From: Chitinilyticum litopenaei DSM 21440
GTDB taxonomy: Bacteria; Pseudomonadota; Gammaproteobacteria; Burkholderiales; Chitinibacteraceae
DNA: 64,000 nucleotides
Direction of reading: 5' to 3'
NCBI RefSeq assembly: GCF_000428145.1
Contig: NZ_ATZJ01000013.1
Location: 20,665-84,664 of the forward strand
The translations under genes and the position numbers were made by a program. Shown piece after piece: positions 35,446 to 44,420 of this stretch (position 1 is its first letter; each line of letters opens with the position of its first letter). Below the pieces are notes generated by a model that did no database searches, was not told the DNA's origin, and was given only the letters and a program-made list of their open reading frames with translations.

Positions 35446-36327
35446 ATGACGCTGCCTGCCTTCAATGCCTACCTGAACGGCCGTTTTGCCCCGCTGGATT
35501 CGCTGACCGTGTCGGTGATGGATCGCGGTTTCCTGTTCGGCGACGGTGTGTACGAGATGATTCCGGTGTACAACCGCCACGTGTTCCGCCTCGACGCGCA
35601 TCTGGACCGGCTCACGGCCAATCTCGCCGCCATTGGCATCACCGATCCGCACGAGCGGCACGAATGGCACAAGATCATCAACCGGCTGGTCGACGAGGAA
35701 ATTTTCCCCGACCAGCAGATTTACCTGCAGGTGACGCGCGGGCCGGCCTGGCCGCGCAATCACGCCTTCCCGGCCGAAGTCAGCCCCACCGTGCTGCTGT
35801 TTGCCGACGAATTGCCGGCGCCGGCGCGCGAGCAGGTTGAAAATGGCGTTTCCGCCATCACCATTCCCGATCTGCGCTGGCAGCGCTGCAACATCAAGGC
35901 GATTTCGCTGCTGGCCAATGTGCTGGCCAAGCAGGCCGCCGTCGAGGCCGGCGTCACCGAGGCGGTGCTGATCCGCGACGGCCAGCTGATGGAAGGCGCG
36001 GCCAGCAATATTTTCATCGTGAAGGATGGTGTGCTGCGTGCCCCGCCGCCGTCGACGCAGATGCTGACGGGAATTACCTACGACGTGGTGATCGAGCTGG
36101 CGCAGTCCCACGGCATCGCCGTCGAGCTGGCCCCCGTCAGCGAAGCGGCATTGCGCGGCGCCGACGAAGTCTGGCTGACCTCGTCGACCAAGGAGGTGCT
36201 GGCCATCACCCGACTGGACGACGCGCCAATCGGATCGGGCCTGCCGGGCTCGCTCTACCGGCGCATTTTCCAGTATTATCAGGACTTTAAAACCGGCGTA
36301 ATGCGTGCCGGCAAGGATTTTGCATGA
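35446..36327 (+). CDS. D-alanine/branched-chain-type aminotransferase (PLP fold type IV)
   Basis: 293 residues from the ATG at 35446, behind GGAG. PLP lysine K151 in CNIKAISLLANVLAKQ, with EGAASNIFIV and LTGITYDVVIEL as family blocks, matches D-amino acid aminotransferases (dat). The position between dacC and ybeD-lipBA, conserved in betaproteobacteria, supports that. Reaction: reversible transfer from a D-amino acid to 2-oxoglutarate in the cytoplasm, but the substrate handedness cannot be read reliably; branched-chain aminotransferase or 4-amino-4-deoxychorismate lyase are the alternatives. Confidence 0.85.
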   Translation: MTLPAFNAYLNGRFAPLDSLTVSVMDRGFLFGDGVYEMIPVYNRHVFRLDAHLDRLTANLAAIGITDPHERHEWHKIINRLVDEEIFPDQQIYLQVTRGPAWPRNHAFPAEVSPTVLLFADELPAPAREQVENGVSAITIPDLRWQRCNIKAISLLANVLAKQAAVEAGVTEAVLIRDGQLMEGAASNIFIVKDGVLRAPPPSTQMLTGITYDVVIELAQSHGIAVELAPVSEAALRGADEVWLTSSTKEVLAITRLDDAPIGSGLPGSLYRRIFQYYQDFKTGVMRAGKDFA

Positions 36328-36623
36328 CCAAGACCACCGTGCCGGAATCGGCAAGACTCGAAGACCTGCTCGACTTTCCGGCGCTGATCCCGGCCAAGGC
36401 CGTCAGCCACAAGGGCGTCAGCCGCGAGGAATTCCACAGCGCGTTGCTGGAGCTGACCATCGTTCATGTGCCCGGCTTTCACGCCGAGCTGATTACGATA
36501 CGCGAATCGAGTTCGGGCAATTACTACTCGGCCACGCTGTCGGTCACCGTCGACACCGCCGACCAGTTCCGCCAGCTCGACGCCGCGCTGCGCGCACACC
36601 CGCTGGTCAAGCTGGTGCTGTAA
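36324..36623 (+). CDS. ybeD: YbeD-like (DUF493) protein
   Basis: 99 residues. Small ferredoxin-like-fold protein between dacC and lipB, its usual place; function unknown. DLLDFPALIPAKAVSH at the N terminus and ESSSGNYYSATLSVTV are the family pattern. Its ATG overlaps the aminotransferase stop (ATGA), implying coupling. Confidence 0.9.
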   Translation: MTKTTVPESARLEDLLDFPALIPAKAVSHKGVSREEFHSALLELTIVHVPGFHAELITIRESSSGNYYSATLSVTVDTADQFRQLDAALRAHPLVKLVL

Positions 36624-36640
36624 GCTCTCCAAAATCCTTT

Positions 36641-36742
36641 CACCACAGAGGCACAGAGGGGCACAGAGAGAATGAAATCGGGCACTACATACACGCTGTA
36701 AATCCCGTTTCACCCTCTGTGATCCCTGTGCCTCTGTGGTGC
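36641..36742. repeat. CACAGAGGCACAGAG palindromic element between ybeD and lipB
   Basis: Left arm CACCACAGAGGCACAGAG (begins about 36641); right arm CCTGTGCCTCTGTGGTG (ends 36742); the middle holds a second copy. This belongs to a widely distributed repeat type. It ends 24 bases before the lipB ATG. Confidence 0.8.
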
Positions 36743-36765
36743 AAACAGGCTTTCTGCATCGTTAT

Positions 36766-37419
36766 ATGCCCCTGCTAATCAAACACCTCGGCCTCGTCGA
36801 ATACCCGGCAACCCTTGCCGCCATGACCGAATTCACGCTTGGGCGCCAGGCGGATACCCCCGATGAAATCTGGACACTCGAACACCCGCCGGTGTTCACG
36901 CAGGGCCAGGCCGGCAAGGCCGAGCACATCCTGATACCCAGCGACATTCCCGTGGTGCAGATCGACCGCGGCGGGCAGGTGACCTATCACGGCCCCGGCC
37001 AGCTGGTCGTCTACACGCTGCTGGACCTCAAGCGCCTGGGGCTGGGCGTGCGCGAGTACGTGCGCATGCTGGAAAACGCCGTCATCGGCCTGCTGGCCGA
37101 CTACAACATCGAAGCCTACGGCAAGGTTGATGCGCCGGGCGTGTATGTGCAACTGGCCCGCGATGAAGGCCTGACGGAGGAAGCCAAGATCGCCTCGCTG
37201 GGCCTGCGCATCCGCAACGGCCGCTGCTATCACGGCCTGGCGCTCAACGTCGACCTCGACCTCACGCCCTTTCACTACATCAACCCCTGCGGCTACCAGG
37301 GGCTGGCGGTCACGCAGATGGCCGATTTCGGCGTAGCCGAGACACCGGCGTCGCTTGCCGCTAAAATGGCCGACAAAATTACTCAACAAATCGCCACGCG
37401 CACCGCAGTGACGATTTGA
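36766..37419 (+). CDS. lipB: octanoyl-[acyl-carrier-protein]:protein N-octanoyltransferase
   Basis: 217 residues from the ATG at 36766. LipB moves octanoate from ACP to apo-lipoyl domains. Motifs: RGGQVTYHGPGQLV and catalytic C175 in NPCGYQG, with the partner lysine in AKIASLG. An ATG/GTG ten codons earlier lies in the repeat element and is not used. It lacks a good ribosome site. Directly precedes lipA; a palindromic repeat separates each of its sides from its neighbours. Confidence 0.95.
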   Translation: MPLLIKHLGLVEYPATLAAMTEFTLGRQADTPDEIWTLEHPPVFTQGQAGKAEHILIPSDIPVVQIDRGGQVTYHGPGQLVVYTLLDLKRLGLGVREYVRMLENAVIGLLADYNIEAYGKVDAPGVYVQLARDEGLTEEAKIASLGLRIRNGRCYHGLALNVDLDLTPFHYINPCGYQGLAVTQMADFGVAETPASLAAKMADKITQQIATRTAVTI

Positions 37420-37421
37420 CC

Positions 37422-37510
37422 TTTTTTCAACGCAGAGACGCAGAGCCGCAGAGCACACCCAGCTCTGCTTTTCCTCCGCGTCTCTGCGCCTCTGCGTTGA
37501 GGTTTTCAAA
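37422..37510. repeat. ACGCAGAG palindromic element between lipB and lipA
   Basis: Left arm TCAACGCAGAGACGCAGAG, right arm CTCTGCGCCTCTGCGTTGA. It fills the whole gap; its end supplies GAGG, the only ribosome-site-like sequence before the lipA ATG at 37514. Confidence 0.85.
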
Positions 37511-37513
37511 AGC

Positions 37514-38485
37514 ATGAGCAACGACAGCAAAACCCCATCGAATGCCGCCGGCGTCAAGCACAAGGGCGAGGCGAAAACCGCGCGCATTCCGATCAAGATC
37601 GTTCCGCTGGACGAAAAGCTGAAAAAGCCGGACTGGATCCGCGTGCAGGCGCCCACTTCCGGCAGCCGCTTCTACGAGATCAAGGAAATCCTGCGCTCGC
37701 AAAAGCTGCACACCGTCTGCGAGGAAGCCACCTGTCCCAATATCGGCGAGTGCTTCGGCAAGGGCACGGCGACCTTCATGATCATGGGCGACATCTGCAC
37801 GCGCCGCTGCCCCTTCTGCGATGTCGGCCACGGCCGCCCCAACCCACTGGATGAAAACGAGCCGCAGAACCTCGGCGAGACGGTTGCCGCGCTCAAGCTC
37901 AATTACGTCGTGGTGACCTCGGTCGACCGTGACGACCTGCGCGACGGCGGCGCCCAGCACTTTGTCGAGTGCATTACGAAAATCCGCGAGCTGTCGCCCA
38001 AGACCCAGATCGAAGTGCTGGTGCCGGACTTCCGCGGCCGCCTGGAGATCGCGCTGGAGCTCTTTGGCAACGCGCTGCCCGACGTGATGAACCACAATCT
38101 GGAAACCGCGCCGCGCCTGTACCTGCAGGCCCGCCCGGGTTCCGATTACCTGCATTCGCTGAAGCTGCTGAAAGACTTCAAGGCCATGTACCCGCACGTG
38201 AAGACCAAGTCCGGCATCATGGTAGGCCTTGGCGAAACCGACGAGGAAGTCGTGCAGGTCATGCGCGACATGCGCGAGCACGACATCGACATGCTGACCA
38301 TCGGCCAGTACCTGCAGCCGTCCAACGGCCACCTGCCGGTGCTGCGCTACGTGCATCCGGACAAATTCAAGGAATGGGAAACCCTGGCCTATGAAATGGG
38401 CTTCCTGCACGCGGCCGTGGGCGCGATGGTGCGCTCGAGCTATTTCGCCGACCAGCAGGCGCATGGTGCGGGCGTGACGATCTGA
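37514..38485 (+). CDS. lipA: lipoyl synthase
   Basis: 323 residues. Radical SAM enzyme that inserts two sulphurs into octanoyl groups. The radical cluster C95-x3-C99-x2-C102 (CTRRCPFC) and the N-terminal auxiliary cluster CEEATCPNIGEC are intact; the C terminus has the family VRSSYFADQQ. Ends the dacC-aminotransferase-ybeD-lipBA group and is followed by a terminator. Confidence 0.98.
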   Translation: MSNDSKTPSNAAGVKHKGEAKTARIPIKIVPLDEKLKKPDWIRVQAPTSGSRFYEIKEILRSQKLHTVCEEATCPNIGECFGKGTATFMIMGDICTRRCPFCDVGHGRPNPLDENEPQNLGETVAALKLNYVVVTSVDRDDLRDGGAQHFVECITKIRELSPKTQIEVLVPDFRGRLEIALELFGNALPDVMNHNLETAPRLYLQARPGSDYLHSLKLLKDFKAMYPHVKTKSGIMVGLGETDEEVVQVMRDMREHDIDMLTIGQYLQPSNGHLPVLRYVHPDKFKEWETLAYEMGFLHAAVGAMVRSSYFADQQAHGAGVTI

Positions 38486-38523
38486 TCCTCAACGTCTGAT
38501 CCTCACCGTTTATGCAGCACGAC

Positions 38524-38553
38524 AAAGGGCGCCCGAAGGCGCCCTTTGTTTTT
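38524..38553 (+). terminator. rho-independent terminator of lipA
   Basis: Perfect stem AAAGGGCGCC/GGCGCCCTTT with CGAA loop, then GTTTTT. Confidence 0.92.
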
Positions 38554-38664
38554 ACATGTATTGCGGTACGGCCCAGGCAATGTCGAACAAGAGTCCGACA
38601 GCACCACGGGCCACCAGCCCGGCCCGGCTACGCATAAGTTACGACCTTCGCCGGGCTTGGCGCC

Positions 38665-39972
38665 TTACGCCGCTTGCAGCGCGTGCACCGGGCGCGGGCG
38701 CAGCTTCAAGAGCCAGATTCCCAGCAGCACGCCCAGCACGCTCAGCGCCATCACGTAATGCGCCGGCGCGAGCGGGTTGTCCTTCAGCCAGCCCGTGACC
38801 AGCACCGGGGTCAGCCCGCCGGTGATGGCGTAGGCGACGTTGTAAGAGAAGGACAGCCCCGAAAAGCGCACGGCCGGTGGAAAGGCGCAGATCATCACAT
38901 AGGGCACGGCGCCGACAATGCCGACACTGAAACCGGCCAGCGCGTACAGCAAATACAACTGTGAGGCGTCGGCGGCCACGCCGGTGTAGAACAGGTAGGT
39001 GCACACGCCCAGCAGGAAGGAGCCGGTAATGAAGGTGAGCCCGGCGCCGATGCGATCGATGGTCCAGCCGGCCAGCACGCAGGCGATGGTCAGCGCGACG
39101 ATGGCCAGACTGTTGGCCTGCAGCGTCACCGCCGGCGCCAGCCCGTACTGTTTTTGCAGCAGCGAGGGCGTCATCAGGATGACAACCACAATCGCCGCCG
39201 ACAGCAGCCAGGTCATCAGCATCGACAGCACGATGCCCTGCTTGTGGCCGCGCAGCACGCTCTTGAGCGGCATTTCGGCAGCCAGCGCCTTTCTGGCCTG
39301 CATTTCGGCGAAGACTGGCGTTTCGTGCAACCAGCGCCGCAGCAGCATGGCAACAAAGCCAAAGACGCCGCCGATCAGGAAGGGCACGCGCCAGCCCCAG
39401 TCGGCCAGCACCGCCGGCTCGAAGCCGCGATTGATCGCGGTGGCCACCAGCGAGCCCAGCAGGATGCCGGCGGTCAGCCCGGCGGTCAGCGTGCCGCAGG
39501 CCAGGCCAACATGGCGCTGCGGCACATGCTCGGACACGAACACCCAGGCGCCCGGCACTTCGCCGCCGATGGCCGCCCCCTGCAGCACGCGCATCAGCAA
39601 GAGCAGCAGCGGCGCCCAGATGCCGATCTGCGCATAGGTGGGCAAGAGGCCCATGGCCAGCGTCGGCACGGCCATCAGGAAAATGCTCAGCGTGAACATG
39701 CGCTTGCGGCCGAACAGGTCGCCCAGGTGCGCCATGATGATGCCGCCCAGCGGGCGGGCAAGATAGCCCGCGGCGAAAATGCCGAAGGTCTGCACCTGGC
39801 GCAGCCAGTCCGGCATGTCGGGCGGGAAGAAGAGTTTGCCAAGCAGGGCGGCAAAGAACACGAAGATGATGAAGTCGTAGAACTCCAGCGCGCCGCCAAG
39901 GGCGGAAAGCCCCAGCGTGCGGTAGTCCTGGCGGTTGAGCGGGCGATGCGCGTCGATCTCGGAATGGGCCAT
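38665..39972 (-). CDS. MFS metabolite:H+ symporter (MHS) family transporter
   Basis: 435 residues from the ATG at 39972, which has AAGAGG upstream. Twelve membrane helices; the family signature after helix 2 (ARPLGGIIMAHLGDLFGRKR) and GGEVPGAWVFVSEHVP are clear. Relatives carry carboxylates, betaine or proline with protons; the substrate cannot be read. Convergent with lipA and divergent from the diguanylate cyclase across 311 bases. I see no repeat or clear promoter in that gap, though a frame on the plus strand stays open through it. Confidence 0.92.
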   Translation of the reverse strand: MAHSEIDAHRPLNRQDYRTLGLSALGGALEFYDFIIFVFFAALLGKLFFPPDMPDWLRQVQTFGIFAAGYLARPLGGIIMAHLGDLFGRKRMFTLSIFLMAVPTLAMGLLPTYAQIGIWAPLLLLLMRVLQGAAIGGEVPGAWVFVSEHVPQRHVGLACGTLTAGLTAGILLGSLVATAINRGFEPAVLADWGWRVPFLIGGVFGFVAMLLRRWLHETPVFAEMQARKALAAEMPLKSVLRGHKQGIVLSMLMTWLLSAAIVVVILMTPSLLQKQYGLAPAVTLQANSLAIVALTIACVLAGWTIDRIGAGLTFITGSFLLGVCTYLFYTGVAADASQLYLLYALAGFSVGIVGAVPYVMICAFPPAVRFSGLSFSYNVAYAITGGLTPVLVTGWLKDNPLAPAHYVMALSVLGVLLGIWLLKLRPRPVHALQAA

Positions 39973-40283
39973 GGCTGCCTCTTGTGGAATGTGGGAAAGC
40001 ACCTGCTCACGATCGTTTCGCGCCAGCAGCAGCGCCAGCCGGTAAAGCGCTCAGGCTCACGGTCTGGCCGCGAACGCTGGGGCGAAACACGCATGAACAG
40101 CTTGTAAAACAAGGGCCACACTGTACCGTGCCGCTTGCCCGGGCCGCCTATGCTCCGCTGGTCGGCCGGCAGAAAAACAACACCGGGCACGGCTTGTCCA
40201 AGCCTGGGTGGGCGGCAACGGCAACTGGCGTCTGCGCCGAATCGCTGCCACACTGCGACCTCTACTCTTACCCACTGCTTTCA

Positions 40284-41588
40284 ATGACTGCTCTGTTTTC
40301 TGCCCAGCAATTGCCGGCGCTGATTCTCTTCGGCGCGGTCGCCCATCTCGCCATTGGCGGCATGCTCTGGTATGTCTGGCGCAGCCGTCAGACCGGACCG
40401 GGCTTTGGCTTCTGGGTGGCCACCGAGCTGGTGATCGCCGGCGGCTATATCCTGCTGGTGCTGCGCGGCAGCGTGCCGGCCCTGCAAGCGCCGCTGGTGC
40501 TGCTGGGCAATGCACTCTTCCTGAGCAATCCGCTGCTTTACGAACTTGGCCTGCGTCGCTTCTTTCCGCGCGAACAGCTTGGCCCGGCCTGGGTCGCCCC
40601 CCTGCTGGCCGGCAGCTTTGTGCTGGCCAATCTGGTGGCCCTGCTGGCCGAGGCGCCACCCCACCTGCGCTTTGCCCTGATGGCCTCCGCCTCGGTCTGC
40701 CAGCTGCTGTGGCTGCTGCCGCAGCTGCTGCGCGTGGCCGGCAGCTCGCCCTATTGCCGGCCGCTGCGCATCATGGCGCTGTTGCTGGTGATCATCCTTG
40801 TCGTGCAGGTGCTGCGCACCGCGCAGCACCTGCCGCTGGCCAGTCAGCCCGGCCAGATTTTCGAGGACCCGCTGCTTGGCCTGATCCTGCTGCTGACCGT
40901 GCTGGCCAGCATTGTGCGCGGCAATACCGACCTGATCCTGATCCACTCGCGCGCCGAACTGGCCTTGCGCAACGCCCAAGCCGAGCTGGAAGTGCGCGCC
41001 AATATCGACAGCCTCAGCGGCTTGCTGAACCGGCATTGTTTCGAAGCCCGCCTGCAGGCCAGGCTGGCCAGCAGCGCCCGGCAACCCTTCACCCTGCTGC
41101 TTTTCGATGTCGACCGATTCAAGCTGATCAACGACCAGTGCGGCCACCCGGCCGGCGACGCGGTGATCCGTGCGCTGGGCGAAGGCGTGCGCGCCGTGCT
41201 GCGCGAAGCAGATCTGGCCGGGCGGCTGGGCGGCGACGAAATCGCCATCCTCCTGCCGGCTTGCAGCCTCGCGCAACTGCCGCCCGTGCTGGCGCGGCTG
41301 CGCGCCAGCGTGGCGAACTGCACGGCGCGCGTGCACGGGCCGGGCATCACGCTGAGCATCGGCGCCACCGATTGCAAGGCTGGCGAAGACTTCGCACAGC
41401 TCTACCACCGCGCCGACCTGGCGATGTATGCCGCCAAGGAAGGCGGGCGCAACTGCGCCTGCAGCCTGGCTGGCGGCAGCGAAGCCGCGCTGCGCATTGC
41501 CGAGACACACAACGAGGCATCAGGCCAGAACCATTCAGCAGAAAAGGCTGCAGGGCAATACCGCGCAGCCGACTCGATCCCAGGCTAG
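40284..41588 (+). CDS. membrane-bound diguanylate cyclase-like GGDEF protein
   Basis: 434 residues from the ATG at 40284. Seven-helix-type N-terminal membrane region (about 1-215), then a GGDEF domain (about 245-400). The signature reads RLGGDEIA, with Ile in place of Phe in GGDEF; the metal and catalytic acidic residues stay. FDVDRFKLINDQCGHPAGD is intact, so it is probably active in making c-di-GMP. The last 20 residues (after about 410) look unlike a domain and are encoded by a repeat-like stretch (41505-41564). No signal peptide. Alone between divergent and convergent neighbours. Confidence 0.85.
   Translation: MTALFSAQQLPALILFGAVAHLAIGGMLWYVWRSRQTGPGFGFWVATELVIAGGYILLVLRGSVPALQAPLVLLGNALFLSNPLLYELGLRRFFPREQLGPAWVAPLLAGSFVLANLVALLAEAPPHLRFALMASASVCQLLWLLPQLLRVAGSSPYCRPLRIMALLLVIILVVQVLRTAQHLPLASQPGQIFEDPLLGLILLLTVLASIVRGNTDLILIHSRAELALRNAQAELEVRANIDSLSGLLNRHCFEARLQARLASSARQPFTLLLFDVDRFKLINDQCGHPAGDAVIRALGEGVRAVLREADLAGRLGGDEIAILLPACSLAQLPPVLARLRASVANCTARVHGPGITLSIGATDCKAGEDFAQLYHRADLAMYAAKEGGRNCACSLAGGSEAALRIAETHNEASGQNHSAEKAAGQYRAADSIPG
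41505..41564 (+). repeat. 53-bp-spaced element, copy N (coding, degenerate)
   Basis: Right end ATACCGC at 41558, GGC at positions 42-44 and left end ACACACA instead of ATACCCA. It encodes most of the C-terminal tail of the diguanylate cyclase. Weak copy, listed because position and core agree. Confidence 0.4.
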
Positions 41589-41606
41589 GTTTTCTAGGCT
41601 ATGTAC

Positions 41607-41748
41607 CAAAACCGTGTTGTGGTCTTGAATTCGTCATTCCGGCGCAGGCCGGAATCAAGTGGTTCCGGTTAAAAATGCACTCTGGATACCGGCTTTCGCC
41701 GGTATGACGAAGTGGTTTCTCATGTTTCTGTGACACAACATGGTTCTG
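41607..41748. mobile_element. small inverted-repeat element (MITE-like) with GTCATTCCGG core
   Basis: Outer arms CAAAACCGTGTTGTG (41607) and CACAACATGGTTCTG (41748) match inversely at 13 of 15 bases. Inner arms TTCGTCATTCC and GGTATGACGAA match inversely, and the middle CCGGCGCAGGCCGG and CCGGCTTTCGCCGG fold separately. No coding content. The core is of the common dispersed GTCATTCCGG type seen in many proteobacteria. Confidence 0.65.
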
Positions 41749-41798
41749 AGACAGAACCTTTTTCCAAGGCAGTCCGCTGCCGGCGGCGGCCGCAGCAC

Positions 41799-43214
41799 TC
41801 AGCCAGCCGAACGCTTGAACAGCGCCAGCGCCGCCTCGCGTTGCACCGCGTGATCGACGATGGGCAGCGGATAATCGACACCCAGCGTGATGCCCGCGGC
41901 CTGCAGTTCCAGCGGCTTCGCCAGCCAGGGCGCGTGGATGACTTTCGCCGGCAGCATGGCCAGCTCGGGGCAATAGCGCTTGATGAACTTGCCCTCGCCG
42001 TCGAATTTCTCCGACTGGCTCACCGGATTGAAGATGCGGAAATACGGTTGCGCATCGCAGCCGGTCGAGGCCGCCCACTGCCAGCCGCCGTTGTTTGCCG
42101 CCAGATCGAAGTCGATCAGCTTTTCCGCAAAATAACGCTCGCCCCAGCGCCAGTCGATCAGCAGGTCTTTCACCAGAAAGCTGGCGACGATCATGCGCAG
42201 GCGGTTGTGCATGTAGCCGGTCTGGTTCAGCTGGCGCATCGCCGCGTCGACAATCGGAAACCCTGTCCTTCCCTCACACCAGGCGGCAAACCAGTCCTCG
42301 CGGTTCGGAAACGGCAGCGCGTCGTATTCGGGCTTGAAGGCATGCCCGACCACCTCGGGGCGGTGCCAGAGGATCTGCATGTAGAACTCGCGCCAGATCA
42401 GCTCGGACAGCCAGGTTTCCGCGCCCGCGCCGCCGTGGCGATAGGCATAGGCCGCCAGCTCGCGCACGCTGACCGTGCCAAAGCGCAGGTGCACCGACAA
42501 ATACGACGGCCCCTTCACCGCCGGAAAGTCGCGCGCTTCGTGGTAGCGATCGATGCGCTGGCAGAAGTCGGCAAACAGTTGCTCGCCGCCCTTGAGCCCC
42601 ACCGGCATGTTCAGCCCGGCCAGATTGCTGCGCGCAAAGCCCAGCTCCTTGAGACTGGGGAAATACTGCGCCGGCAGCCGCGCCAGCTGCTGCAGGTAGC
42701 GCGCCACCGGATAGGGCCTGAGGTAGAAATCGTTCAGTTGCGCCAGCCAGGCGCGCTTGTAGGGCGTGAACACCGAGTACATGCCGCCGGTTTTGGTCAG
42801 CACCTCGGCGCGCTCGAACACCACCTGATCCTTGAAGGTATGCAGCTGTAGCCCTTTTTCTGCAAGGGCTTTGGTCACACACTGGTCACGGTATATCGCG
42901 GATGGTTCGTAATCGTGGTTGGTGTAGACGGCGCTGGCGCCAAATTCGGCGGCCAGTTGCGGAATCAGCTCGCAGGCGCGGCCATGGCGCACCACCAGAT
43001 CGCCACCGTGTTTCAGCAGCTCCGCTTTGAGCTGCTTCAGGCTTTCCCAGATGAACTCGACGCGGCGGTCATCCTTAGGCAAGCCGGCAAGGATGTCGGT
43101 ATCGAACACGAATACCGGAATCACCGGCTGACCGGATTTCAGCGCGTGGTAGAGCGCCGCGTGATCATGCAGCCGCAGATCGCGGCGCAGCCAGACAAGA
43201 ACGGGGGCAGGCAT
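41799..43214 (-). CDS. phrB: deoxyribodipyrimidine photolyase (CPD class I)
   Basis: 471 residues. Repairs UV-induced pyrimidine dimers in DNA using light. Photolyase domain at the N terminus (LVWLRRDLRLHDHAAL), FAD-binding domain with WQWAASTGCDAQPYFRIFNP and TGFPIVDAAMRQL. A cryptochrome-like role cannot be excluded, but the tryptophan/FAD pocket pattern is that of CPD photolyase. Convergent with the diguanylate cyclase. Weak ribosome site. Confidence 0.95.
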   Translation of the reverse strand: MPAPVLVWLRRDLRLHDHAALYHALKSGQPVIPVFVFDTDILAGLPKDDRRVEFIWESLKQLKAELLKHGGDLVVRHGRACELIPQLAAEFGASAVYTNHDYEPSAIYRDQCVTKALAEKGLQLHTFKDQVVFERAEVLTKTGGMYSVFTPYKRAWLAQLNDFYLRPYPVARYLQQLARLPAQYFPSLKELGFARSNLAGLNMPVGLKGGEQLFADFCQRIDRYHEARDFPAVKGPSYLSVHLRFGTVSVRELAAYAYRHGGAGAETWLSELIWREFYMQILWHRPEVVGHAFKPEYDALPFPNREDWFAAWCEGRTGFPIVDAAMRQLNQTGYMHNRLRMIVASFLVKDLLIDWRWGERYFAEKLIDFDLAANNGGWQWAASTGCDAQPYFRIFNPVSQSEKFDGEGKFIKRYCPELAMLPAKVIHAPWLAKPLELQAAGITLGVDYPLPIVDHAVQREAALALFKRSAG

Positions 43215-43307
43215 AGGGTTTCAGCGCAGGCTAACATCGACGGGCAAGTATGCCATGGGCGCCCCGGGAATCGCAGCGCGTGCCCGCTCTGTGCCATAAT
43301 CCCGCGC

Positions 43308-43877
43308 ATGGAAAAAGCACAGACTCTGGACCTCACCCACCACTTCCTGATCGCGATGCCCAGCCTTGCCGACCCGATTTTCTCGGGTGCGCTGGCCTTC
43401 ATCTGCGAGCACAGCGAAAAGGGGGCGATGGGCATCATCGTGAACAAGCCGCTGGACATGACGCTAGCGCAGCTCTTCGAGCAGATCGATGTCGAGCTGC
43501 ACCGCCCGGATGTGGCCAATCTGCCCGTGCATTTCGGCGGGCCGGTGCAGACCGAGCGCGGCTTCGTGCTGCATTCGCCGCTGGGCGAATGGCAGTCGAT
43601 GCTCACCGTCTCGGACGAGCTGGGCCTCTCGACGTCCAAGGACATCCTGCTCGCGGTCGGCGAAGGCGACGGGCCCGAGCATCTGCTGGTGACGCTCGGC
43701 TATGCCGGCTGGGAAGCCGGGCAGCTGGAAAACGAAATCGTGCAGAACTCCTGGCTGACCGTGAAAGCCGATCTGGGCATCATCTTCGGCAAGCCGGCCG
43801 CCGAGCGCTACGATGCCGCGCTGGCGCTGCTGGGCGTGGATTATTCGATGCTCTCGCAGGAAGCCGGCCATGCCTGA
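43308..43877 (+). CDS. YqgE/AlgH family protein
   Basis: 189 residues. Family of unknown biochemical role, regularly beside ruvX as here. LTHHFLIAMPSLADPIFSGALAFICEHSEKGAMG and later FGGPVQTERGFVLHS are diagnostic. A -10-like CATAAT at 43295-43300 would place the transcript start almost on the ATG, so a leaderless mRNA is possible. Six bases after its stop the AAGGGTATATGG of a repeat element begins. Confidence 0.92.
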   Translation: MEKAQTLDLTHHFLIAMPSLADPIFSGALAFICEHSEKGAMGIIVNKPLDMTLAQLFEQIDVELHRPDVANLPVHFGGPVQTERGFVLHSPLGEWQSMLTVSDELGLSTSKDILLAVGEGDGPEHLLVTLGYAGWEAGQLENEIVQNSWLTVKADLGIIFGKPAAERYDAALALLGVDYSMLSQEAGHA

Positions 43878-43937
43878 GCAACATCAAGGGTATATGGCTA
43901 CAGCCAAACACCTTAAAAGGCTGCAAGCCTATACACC
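43878..43937 (+). repeat. 53-bp-spaced element, copy H (GGGTAT subtype)
   Basis: GGGTAT at positions 11-16 (43888), CAGCC/GGCTG core and right end ATACACC at 43931. Outer GGTATA and TATACACC are inverted, giving a long hairpin. The centre matches copy B. Confidence 0.6.
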
Positions 43938-43952
43938 AGCGGGTACTCCCGC

Positions 43953-44420
43953 ATGAGCACGGTACTGGCTTTTGATTTCGGCGCCAGCCGCATCGGCGTG
44001 GCGACCGGCAGCACCGAGCTTGGCATTGCCCACCCGCTGGAAACCATTGCCGCCATCGACAATGACACGCGCTTTGCGCGCATCGCCGCGCTGCTGAAGG
44101 AATGGCAGCCCGGGCTGCTGATCGTCGGCCTCTCGACGCATGTGGATGGCACCGCGACGGCCATGACGCAGCAAACGACGCGTTTTGCGCGCCGACTGCA
44201 GGGCCGCTTCGGGATACGCACGCTGCTGGTTGACGAACGCCTGTCGTCGGCCGCTGCGACCGAGCACCTCAACGAGATCGGCGTGCGCGGCCGCAGGCAA
44301 AAACCCGCGCTCGACCAGGTCGCCGCGATGCAGATCCTGCAAACCTATTTTGATACCCCCGAGAGCGCGCTCGACCCGGCCAGCCGGAGCGACGATGCGC
44401 CAGGAGACTCCGATGATTAA
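43953..44420 (+). CDS. ruvX: RuvX/YqgF-family putative pre-16S rRNA nuclease
   Basis: 155 residues; RNase H-like fold. It is thought to process the 16S rRNA 5' end. LAFDFGASRIGVATGS (catalytic Asp at 7) and LVDERLSSAAA with the acidic D/E are visible. ATG directly after the palindrome GCGGG/CCCGC. Overlaps the pyrB start by eight bases, so a yqgE-ruvX-pyrB-pyrX operon is likely. The tail after residue 140 is acidic (DDAPGDSDD). Confidence 0.93.
   Translation: MSTVLAFDFGASRIGVATGSTELGIAHPLETIAAIDNDTRFARIAALLKEWQPGLLIVGLSTHVDGTATAMTQQTTRFARRLQGRFGIRTLLVDERLSSAAATEHLNEIGVRGRRQKPALDQVAAMQILQTYFDTPESALDPASRSDDAPGDSDD

Noticed and set aside
36855..36950. ATACCC occurrences inside lipB, and one in ruvX near 44352
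   Set aside because: Spacing and core do not match; normal codons of conserved proteins.
39984..40283. Upstream extension of the diguanylate cyclase
   Set aside because: A 100-codon open stretch with no hydrophobic pattern or ribosome site; the membrane domain begins at 40284.
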